A stretch of 64,000 bases of DNA, taken from assembly GCA_024305745.1 (NCBI GenBank), contig JAHRBS010000009.1, positions 186,001-250,000 of the forward strand. The letters are read 5' to 3'. This document shows positions 46,566 to 55,583 of this stretch, in pieces. The stretch comes from Polyporus tsugae (taxonomy: Eukaryota > Basidiomycota > Agaricomycetes > Polyporales > Polyporaceae). How positions within the stretch are numbered: the stretch's first letter is position 1; each line of letters starts with the position of its first letter. Both the position numbers and the translations under genes were made by a program. The notes under the pieces were generated by a model. It did no database searches. It was not told the origin of the DNA and saw nothing but the letters and a program-made list of their open reading frames with translations.

Positions 46566-46794
46566 ATACGTCGCGACCCGTCTGTCGTCCCTCCGGGTGT
46601 CACAGTATGTCAACTGCGTCGACCAATTGTACGGGGCACAAATAGACAGGAATGCACCGTATCGATCATGATTATAGTCCGATGTGACCTTCGAACGCAT
46701 GTCCGAGCATAATATTGGGTGTTACCCACAGAGAAACCTCTCGATTCGTCGTCCCACCCCACCACATACGAGCATCAAGCAGGTACTACGTGTA

Positions 46795-46985
46795 TTCGGG
46801 TCATGGTCGTAGCGTTCCAGATCCGCGAATACCAAGTTGGGCAGCCACTGGAGTCCGCTTCCAACGTCGTCATGGCCCGGGTCCCCATCCCTTTGATTGT
46901 ACAGAAACGTCAACGGTCAGAGTATGCTGAGCGACTCGGAACTCCCAAATCGCCTCTCACTCCACCCGCTGAGATCTACCCGGGG
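46795..46985 (+). pseudogene. Fossil exons of a multi-pass membrane protein gene
   Basis: VMVVAFQIREYQVGQPLES and then PIPLI before GTACAG match the seventh exon of the membrane gene at 47,129-49,026 (GVVVAFQIGEYHVGDPEST ... VPLI before GTACGT). AEIYPG further on resembles its AIYPAF. The fossil lies on the opposite strand, tail to tail with that gene. Confidence 0.6.
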
Positions 46986-47128
46986 TGCGGTAGCGGGAAG
47001 TGTGGACTCGGACTCATTTGGGTATGTACTCGTTTGCGAGCGACACACTCTTTGATACACTGAGTAACTTCCTTTGTACTTCTCGCTGGAGGCTACATGA
47101 TGCGCTGGTTGCCACGTCCGAGTCCGAG

Positions 47129-49026
47129 TCAGACAATCTCTTCCGCGGCCTTCCGTTCCTCCGAGCTGGTCCGCGCGCTCCGGTCCGAGTCCTGCGAGCT
47201 GGCATCTCCGGGTCCGACCTTATCCCGACCGTCGACAGCCAGCACCTCCGAGACGGACCCCCAATGCGAACGCGAACGCGAGCCGTTCTCGTGGGGACGG
47301 GCCGTCATCGTGTCGATCGTCACTCTGGAAATGTGGGGCGTCGGCACCGACTCGTCCTGCGTGAGGCCCTTTTCCATGTGCGACCTGTCGAGCGCGACGA
47401 GAACGATGATGAACGCGGGGTAAATCGCCTGTCGTGAGTGAGCATGCCAATATTGGAAACCACCGCGGCCCACGGCGAAGTGAGAGGTGCTCAGGATCAG
47501 CATAGAGTACTGTTCATGCGCGTAAATTGATTAAAGACGTACGATCAAAGGCACGAGGACCCCGCTCACGACGACGTTGAATACGTCCAAGAAGCCGTCG
47601 ACGACCGGGGTCGACTCCGGGTCGCCTACGTGGTATTCGCCGATCTGGAACGCCACGACCACTCCCTGCCAACGGTGGCCAGTGGACGATGCCATTGGAC
47701 CTGATCAGCCTTGTGCCACTGGTTTTGCGACGCACGATTGACTCGTTGGGCCGGATGCGGATCGAAGAGCTGAGACTCACCCAGATGGCACAGTAGACCG
47801 CGCCGGACTCGATGAGGAGCGCGAGCAACTTCTGCACCTGAGAGCCTGAGCGGGCCACGAGGTAGCCCCGCAGACGTCTCCTCGACCCCCTGAAGAAGTG
47901 GCTCGTGTTAGTGATCGATCATGATATCCGAGTCAGCCAGACCCGGGATGGGCCTGACCAAACACAATGCCAGTAGCAACATGAAGTACTACGTACCATG
48001 CCTTGTACCCCACGAGGAGCGTCGCGAGGAGGTTCGTGCCGAGAGAGAGCACGCAGGCGGCGATCCCGATCGGGAGGCCCTCGAAGCTGGTCCCGAGCGG
48101 GACGAACGAGTAGAAATTGAACGGCATGACGCGGTAGGGCGATCGACAGCCCCATGCGGTGTCGGAAACCCCCAGCACTGCGTGGAGAAGCGTAAGGTGT
48201 GAGATGCTTGAACGAAGACCCGACCCAACTCGGAGCGGTGAATGTCCGGTCTCAGGTGGTGGTAGGGCCGCTTACCGAACGTTGCCAGCAAGAGGACGGA
48301 GAAGACGGCCCTGACAGCACGATTTTGGTACCAGACTACACATGCTCTCCAGCAGACGATGGCGTCCCCGAGCGTGATCTGGCAAGAGAGCAGAATGAAT
48401 CAGTGGGACCCGAGAGAGGATGCACATGAAGGAGACAAACGTTGATCGTGATTGCGGCGGTGCTGGCGCAGGAGTGTATCCGCGAGTAGTCTTTGACCAA
48501 CTTCGAGGGCCCGTCTGGGAACTTGATGTCTAGGCCATTGTAGGACCACAGGGCATATCCGGACGATATGAAGGCCTTCAGGAAGATGAATTGGCAGGAA
48601 AGCATGCAAGTGACCACGTAGATCGTCGTGGAGGTGAAGAGAGCGAGGATCGTCAGGCAGAGGACGATCGTGGTAGGCCGTTGTTTCCTGGTGCTCCCGC
48701 GGCTGTGTGCCCGTGAGTGTGTGGTACGGGTGGCAGACGCAGGCGAAATATGCATGCGGCCTCGGGATAGTTAATAGACGAGAGACGCACCGCGTGAGAG
48801 CCCAAATTGATAGCACTGAGAGAATGGTGAGGACACCTAGTAGTCGTCGAATGGTTTAGTAACCTAAGTAGCATCTACTCATTGATGCGGATCACATACC
48901 ATAGAGTCCGCCAAGTAAGCCGAGTATTGCGAAGTCCTGCTGAACTTGGAGGACGCTAGTGTGAAACAGATCTTCGTCGAACGTAGCAGATGGAGCTGGA
49001 CGCTGGTCCCCCAACGTCTGAGACAT
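47129..49026 (-). CDS. Multi-pass integral membrane protein (paralogue 1)
   Basis: Eight exons in one frame: 49026-48900, 48836-48791, 48702-48441, 48378-48276, 48177-47997, 47889-47781, 47665-47543 and 47428-47129, 416 aa. About seven hydrophobic helices can be seen, among them FAILGLLGGLYGVLTILSVL, TIVLCLTILALFTSTTIYVV, VFSVLLLATF, IGIAACVLSLGTNLLATLLV, LLALLIESGAVYCAIW, VVVSGVLVPLI and AIYPAFIIVLVAL. The C-terminal tail is Ser/Arg/Glu-rich and cytosolic-looking. This is the seven-helix layout of a large, functionally uncharacterised basidiomycete family; transporter or receptor roles are both possible. Intron positions after AIW and VPLI are shared with paralogue 2. The start follows from the short acidic N-terminus MSQTLGDQ. 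Confidence 0.8.
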
Positions 49027-50805
49027 GTGAAAGAATGTCAGGCGACAAGGGAGTCAATCAAGGGGGGATGCCCGAATCGATGCACATCGGAGTTTGGGAA
49101 GCACTATGCATATATATACTCAAACATCGGGAAACTCACCCAACGCCTGGACACCATATCATATCAAATGCGTTTCTTTGCGCGCGCCGGGATAGCCTAC
49201 GTCGTCTTTCAAAGCGCCTGGCATGGACATATATATGTCATCGATGATCGACCATAGTCCCGAGAGTGCCGCCTATAGCATCGTAGTGCCGATCTATAGG
49301 CCCCTCTCAGGCGACTCTATGTCAGACGTCATATGAAAAGACATATCACAAGATAGATAGACTCACAACGTCCTCTGTGCAACTGTGCGCGATTGGAATA
49401 GTACGTATGATATAAACAGAGACGTGCGAAGCGCGTCTCTCCGTGTCCAGTGTAAATCTGTAGGTCCTCCGCATTTCGCACCGGACCTTCATCATCCCAG
49501 CGGCTACTTACAAGAACCTGAGCCATAAATATGGTCGCCTAGCGGTCAAAGGGGTCCGAATAAGCTCACGCTGTCTATCCAAGCGCGCGCTGCCTTACCT
49601 CACCTCCGATGATCTGGCTGTGAAGCTGTGAAGGCTCGTTCACGGCGTTCCATGAGGTCCGGAGAAAAGCCTCGTGGTATGAGGATGGTATGTATCCCTA
49701 CTGGATGCCTGAGAAATACAGACCGGGCTCCCCCGAAAAGTGCCTACGTTGGGGGAGAACTTGACGGCGGCGGTTGGAAGTGCTTCCTCAGCGAATCTCT
49801 GGTGGAGCACACTATCATAGTTAGTACGAATATGATGAATAAATGGTCCTTAGAAGAGCGTTTGAGGGGTTGTGGTAGTGCATTATTTTGGGTTAGTAAA
49901 TCTACTCGCTGTCGAGCTTCGACGAGGGTCGTACCGTACTGTGACAAGGTAGAAGTAGTGTTCAAGAACTCCATTGTCCAAGGCTCGTTCCATAGTCACA
50001 AGCAGACGCAGTCTGGATGTGGAGAGACCAGCAGCCGGTCGCAACTGTGCTGCACTGGCTCCAGAGACAATTGCAACTGCCAGCTCCGACGCGGCGTTGC
50101 GTGTGGATGCGTGACTCCGACGCTACTCCGCCACACTTCCGCCACTGGCCACGCGTGTCGCCGTCTGATTCTTACCTCTCCTGCTTGATATCTGCGTCCT
50201 CCTCCTCCTCCTCGATGCTTTGTTACTCGCCGGCGACACCCCGATCCTTCCCTTCATCCCCACGCATCGGCCTCGGTAGGATTGCGACTCCGAACCCTGC
50301 TGGAAACTGCAGAGTTCGACGCGGCTCGTGTGAGTGAAGTTTGTCTTTGCATTATGTATTCGATCGGGTAAGTATATTCCCACTTAGATTGGCCGTGTGC
50401 ATTGACAACGCATCCAGACGGACGTCAATAGAAGAAAACCGCCCTCCATAGCGAATCAAGGAATCGCTGCCGCAGTGGCACCTGCAGGTCCCCGAAGATC
50501 TTTACACAAGCGTGCGCCACCCTCACCCTCCACAACAATCTTACCCCGCTGGAAACTGCTGATTTCGATCGCGATTCGTGTGAGCAGCTTGTCTCTGTAT
50601 CTGCCCTCTAACATATATGTGTGGTGTTCTTACTTGGATTGATCATGTGTACTGACAGTGCATCCAAACGGCGCTTATTCTTTGAGAAGGTGGAGGCCAT
50701 GCGCTCGAGTCCTCCTGCCACCCTTCCCACACCCCACGCATGCAGGGATATATGTAACCCGCTCACGCCATTATCGATCATCCCTTCCGTTCACCCTGCA
50801 CAACG
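49027..50805. other. Intergenic with a duplicated block upstream of gene F
   Basis: No gene recognised. The frame 49,628-50,188 has no motif. From 50,299 a direct duplication begins (listed separately) just upstream of gene F. Confidence 0.4.
50299..50671 (+). repeat. Direct duplication of about 123 bp
   Basis: 50299-50421 and 50548-50671 share GCTGGAAACTGC, TTCGA, CGTGTGAG, TTGTCTCTG/TTGTCTTTG, GTGTGCATTGACA/GTGTACTGACA and GCATCCARACGG in the same order. They lie 135-500 bp upstream of the start of gene F and may be duplicated promoter or untranslated exon sequence. Confidence 0.6.
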
Positions 50806-51925
50806 ATGAGGACCAGCGAAGTTGCAACCGTCCAGGACCTTTCACCTTCGACTGGGGGGATCTGTTCACACAGCGGCGGGAACCTTTTCCTCCCGTCACT
50901 GGCACATGCCATTATGGATGGTGCGCCCTCGCTTTTTTTCTCTGATTGCGCCACGATATAGATGCTGACGATAGAACCTACTCCCTCCTGTCCTCCCTGG
51001 TTCATGTATGCGCCCTCCTGCTCTGGCGCCGCAGACTACTTCTTCAACGAGAGCCAGTGGCCAGACATGCCGGCCCGCATAGGGCTCGCGCACAGAGTGA
51101 ACGCGGTGTTGCAGTGCCGCTGCTACACCGCGCATCATGTGTACATGCGCTTTTCATACTTGCGCCAGCGACAGCAGACCCCCACGGCGCGTCGGCCCGG
51201 TCCCAGGTTCCCCAGCCCCAACGCCAAGAGGAAAGGTACAGTACTACATGCTCCGCTTTCTGCTTGTATATTCCGTCAGTAACGCACTATTTCGGCGAAG
51301 ACACAGGCACGAGAACAGGGGGAGTGGTCGATTGGGTAGCCGCGAAACTGGACATATTGTTGGAGGCAGAGCCGAGCCCGACGCCGGAGGTGGCGATGAT
51401 CTGGGCCGATGTCCTCTCTGAGGGCGTAGCCCCAAAGGACATATTGACGTATGCCCTCCGCCGTCAGGTGAAGAGGCATCTAGCCGAGAGCCAGATCTTC
51501 CACGACCATGCTGCTGCACAGGTGAGTTTGGGTTCTGTGAACACCTGCCTCTCGACATTTCGTTTTGACTCTGACGCTAGTCGTCGCCAACTGTGAGTTC
51601 GGCATCCCCAACGTCCTCACACATCAGCTCTCAGGATGCAGCTCCATCGCGACCGCTGGGACAGTATTTGCCGCAGCCACGACCTTCGCCGGGCACAGAG
51701 CGAAAGCGGAAACGTCCAGCTCCGATCATTCAGTTCGCCTCGTCATCATCACCTGTCTGTCATGGGATGATTTCGTCCGGCGAGGATGACTCCTACCCCG
51801 AGCCGGAGCCTCCTTCGAGCTCTCCGGGTCCGGTATGTGTCCTCCCCGTCGAACTGCAGGAGGTCGCGGACCAGCTCCACCACGCACTCTCCACCTCAAC
51901 TAAGCCTCGCCCCACGACGTTCTGA
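50806..51925 (+). CDS. Homeodomain-like protein F
   Basis: Exons 50806-50920, 51035-51235, 51301-51521 and 51581-51925, 293 aa, all in frame. Exon 1 ends LPSLAHAIMD. Exon 2 continues DYFFNESQWPD...YTAHHVYMRFSYLRQR, where position 48 is Arg and position 51 is Tyr, so the canonical DNA-contact Asn is lost. Exon 3 encodes the block shared with gene A: KLDILLEAEPSPTPEV, IWADVL, ILTYALRR. Exon 4 is Ser/Pro-rich with a basic cluster ERKRKRP (possible nuclear signal), then LQEVADQLHHALS. It ends KPRPTTF followed by TGA, exactly inside the family motif (T-F-A-D-L-A). The reading after the stop is DL, so a recent nonsense or small change has cut off the motif. Confidence 0.72.
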
Positions 51926-52359
51926 GACCTCTGCATCTGACTGCGTGGATCCACTGGCACGACGACGACATAAAGTAATTCCGTGTGGATAGGCGGATAT
52001 TTACAGTGCCGCGCACCACCATTTCCCTGCCCCACCTGCATATCTAAGGAATTGACGCATTGCTACGAGACACCCTCCACTCTTGAAACTTCTGGTTCCT
52101 GCATGTTCACGGTTTCCGATGGCTCTACCCGCACTAGCACCTCCCTCACCGCCAGTACGCCTCCGGTGGTTCCTCCCACTACGCCTCCGCCCTCGCTTTT
52201 CTTCCTTCGCCTCAATCTGTGACGCAACCTTCCGCTCCGCATACATCGTCTGTCCCCGAACGGTCGGCGTTCTCACCCAACTCAGATCTGTTCCCTGTCG
52301 TCAAGTCCGAAATAAGCATGCGATTTAGTCAATAGTATGTCGACGAATCTCTCTATGCT

Positions 52360-53635
52360 ATGCTAGTGATCTGCATCTCATCATTCCACAATCGCATGCG
52401 GATAGACACGGACGTGCCACACGACGAGCACACAGTGGACGTCCGACGTCCGGCCCTCCTCCGACGAGTGCGGAGGGCATGCCATCGTTCATACTCTCGA
52501 CGTGCACCGGCTAGCAAGGGGCCTACGCGCGGTGTTTTCCTGCTCGCCCGACAAGGCCGCATTGCGCTCAAGGATGTGTGTCTGCCCCTTACCGCCTTTA
52601 CTTCTAGTCGCCAGTTGGTGAGCGTCGTCAGAGACTGCATCGAAGGTATGTCTACGAGTTCAACTCCTGTATGCGTAGTAGATCGCGCGGTCTGACCATT
52701 TGCCAGCGTATTACGATGCGACGGAGAGGTCGAGGACGATCCACCGTGATGTCAGCAGCGAAAGCATCGCCATCCTTCCTACCTTTGACGAGCCTGCTGA
52801 TGCCGACGATCTCACCCTGCCGCGTGATTTGGCGCGGGATCCTTACGGACTGGGAGTTCGCGACATCCCTCCCTGGACGTGGTCAGGACCAGTCCACACA
52901 GCAGCCTGACAGAACTCCGGTACGTTCTTTCCGACTCCCAGAGGTGCAAGCCGCTCACTTGCCGACCACACAGGACTTGTGGGCTGCGCGATATATGTTG
53001 GTCGCGTCCTTCGCGGTGCCCGGCTCCGATGCCGTCCACACCGCCGGGACCGCGGACGAGATCAAATCGTTCTTCAACGTCCTCTTGCACCACCTCGCTG
53101 TCTGCTTCTGTACCCACGACCTAAATGCGGCGCAGTTCTTTATCGACTCCATGCACTACAGCGGCGCCATTCACTGTCCCCTTAGTAGACGATGGATGAT
53201 CGCGCAGTCTGGGGAGCTCGGTTTCATGCCAACCTATGACCTGTGATCTCGTGTTCGGATGACCCGGACACCCCAACGACACGCTCAACCGTCTCCTAGC
53301 GGCTCTGCCCAACTGCTTCAACGCGCGATACAAGGTCCTCAAGTACGGAGCAGGAGGCGCCTGCGCCGTCAAGTTCCAGTTCCACCGCCCCTGATCCTCC
53401 CGCACAGCGACAACGCGTCGAGCCTGGCTTCGTATCTTCCGATGAGGACCTCGCAGAGATATACAAGAAACTCGAGCGTGACGCGAAGTCCACGCGCCCT
53501 TCAGATAGGACTTACAAAATCGCCGGCTACCTCAAGAACTACGACACTGTACGATCGCTATTCCGGGAGGCGAGGAGCATGGCCTGGCCGGAAGACGAGG
53601 TCTACGGCGGCCAGTGGTTGTGTAGCTACGAGTAG
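52360..53635 (+). pseudogene. FunK1-type protein kinase gene with broken frame
   Basis: Collinear with the fungal FunK1 kinase family. KGPTRGVFLLARQG and IALKDVCLPL hold the Lys region. VVRDCIE joins AYYDATERSRTIHRDVSSES through intron 52646-52706 (catalytic HRD). GILTDWEFATSL is the DFG-like DW segment. RTP joins DLWAARYM through intron 52920-52973. DEIKSFFNVLLHHLAVCF and QSGELGF follow. The end is VRSLFREARSMAWPEDEVYG before TAG at 53633. Between HRD (frame of 52700) and DW (frame of 52671) a one-base shift is needed near 52,830, and the join after 53,246 is also unresolved. The family usually has a longer N-terminal half, which is not visible here. Confidence 0.6.
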
Positions 53636-54183
53636 CCACTCGTCGGGCGGGGGTGCCCACACGAGGAGAAGCAAGGTCTAACTGCACATGCTGCCCCGAT
53701 CATCTCGAGATTAGCACCTGGTGTTCATATTTTCAAATCCATGATGCCCCACAGCGAAAGCGTCGGATGGTACTCCAGTGCAGTCACCAGCAAAACTAAT
53801 GCCGCAGCAGTGGCCGATGGCGTTGAACGTGTTGGCCCGCCGGGCCGCAACAGACGCCAACCGCAGGCGGATCACACGTGGTGGCAAACGCCGCATGGTG
53901 GCGGAAACAATGCGCGTTTGACTCTTGAGTTCGCGACGAGCAGCTGCAGCCTGCAGAACATGAACATCCGGATACACAGATTGCCGCAGCTGCAGCCTGC
54001 AGCTCCCTCCCATGGACCCCATGTATATCCCCTCATACCTGCGGCAGATGTTCGCACCTCCTCATCTCGCCGACGTCCCTCCCTTGCACCCCCACTGCAC
54101 CGCTCGAAATGCATTGCAATTCCCCCCGCCCTCGCAGGTCTTGTCGAAATATAGATGGTGGTGACGCTCGTACACAATCCAAG
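53636..54183. other. Intergenic, no gene recognised
   Basis: Contains a 14-base word, GCTGCAGCCTGCAG, twice (near 53,944 and 53,987). The open frame 53,741-54,154 has no known motif. Confidence 0.4.
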
Positions 54184-54779
54184 ATGGGATTCTTACCAAA
54201 GGAAGCATACGTCGTGTTGAGGGGTGCGTATTCGTTTCGGATGGACTTCCGTCTGACCAGCTAACCTGGTGAGCAATCTCGAAGCCTACTGCACGCAAAC
54301 TACTCGTTATCCCGACAAAACCCAGCTCGCGGAGCTTATCGAAAAGATCCGCCGGATTCCCGGCTGCGAGGATTGCAAGACCCAAAAGCTTCGGGCCTAC
54401 TTCAAGGAGAGGCGCAGGACGGAGGCGCGGGCCCGTATGACCGCGAGGTTCAAGGCGAGTAGATGTGTTCAAGTTAAGCCTAGTAGGTTTTCAGGGCCAG
54501 TGGAGCGGGCGTATTCGAAGAACTTACGAACATCATCCGACAGTCGAGATTGTTGAAGTCGACCCCGGCCCTCCTCCTTCTCTGATTTCAAGTTCTGCGA
54601 CGGCGTCCAGTACTCCCGTTGAACCCGACCCCGAGTCACCGCGGCCGTCGCCGTTGCCGAGCTCGCACCTGCACTCCCCGATTACATCTCACACCGACGT
54701 CGTCCCGAAAACGTTCGCGGACTTGGCAAAGTGGCTCCAAGAGCAGAATCGACGCTTCGTGGGCCTCGTTACACTCTAG
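54184..54779 (+). CDS. Homeodomain-like protein G (short)
   Basis: Exons 54184-54223, 54261-54458 and 54544-54779, 157 aa, in frame. Exon 1 is MGFLPKEAYVVLR, the end of the family's first helix, with the usual phase-1 donor. Exon 2 reads ANLVSNLEAYCTQTTRYPDK, then IRRIPGCEDCKTQKLRAYFK and ERRRTEAR. Compared with the others, several residues are inserted at the intron site, and position 51 is Glu. Exon 3 is acidic and Pro/Ser-rich and ends PKTFADLAKWLQEQNRR, the best match to the C-terminal motif. The N-terminus is short, so an upstream exon may be missing. Confidence 0.65.
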
Positions 54780-55583
54780 GGTCTGCGCAGAAAATCGAAA
54801 TCGCTTGGATGTCAAGCCAAGTGTCATCTCATCTCTCGGTGAGCACTCTCTACTTCGCAGTGTCGGAACTGCCGTTGTTTCCATCTTTTGACGATTCACG
54901 GGATAGAAAGGACCCGGATCGTCGCGCCGTTGGAATCTGTTGGATAGGTCCGATGTATGAAGCGTCTGGTCGTGAAAGCGGCTCGTCCATGTTGTGTTGA
55001 TGCTCTCTGTCGTTTGTATTTCCGCTGACGTACGTGTCACCGTGGACTGTCCACCAGCATATGCAGTACATAACTGAGTACTACTACACTACTATTAGTA
55101 TTAGTATGACTGTCGCGCCATGTGTTTATGTTTCGATCTTACTGGTATTATCGCGAGGGATTTGCAAATTACCGCAGCTGATTGAACCACGCCCCCTTTA
55201 ATGGGCGTCTAATACCACCCTACGCTGCGTCATTCACCGTTCTCTCTCCCATCATTGATATCGGACAGACAGAGGTGCGTTCCGTTTGTTAAACTCCTCT
55301 ATAGATGTATTCGCTATTGATATGTCTCTCGTTGACTGATCCGCGCTCTGCAAGGCACACTGTCGAGTCCCCTATATATGTACGTGGCACTCGAATAGGG
55401 AAAACCAGAACCCACTGACTGATCTATCTAGCCCTGGCAGCGTCTCGAACAGAACCTCATCGTCTCCGGCCGGCGCCCTCACGAGTTTTCTCATTGGTTT
55501 GTGCGTAGCCGAATTACTCATGGTGTCTCCAATTGACGGTCTTTATCATTGCCAGCTGCCAGTGCGCCACAGACGTGCTCAAC
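54780..55583. other. Intergenic, probable promoter of F-box gene 4
   Basis: No gene. From about 55,270 the sequence follows the same plan as upstream of the other F-box copies, with a GTGCGT donor and TTCTCATTGGTTTGTGCGTAGC before the pyrimidine-rich stretch, pointing to a 5' UTR intron. Confidence 0.4.

Noticed and set aside
52360..53635. FunK1-like region as an intact gene
   Set aside because: No intron with GT-AG ends was found that corrects the frame between the HRD and DW motifs, so it is listed as broken.
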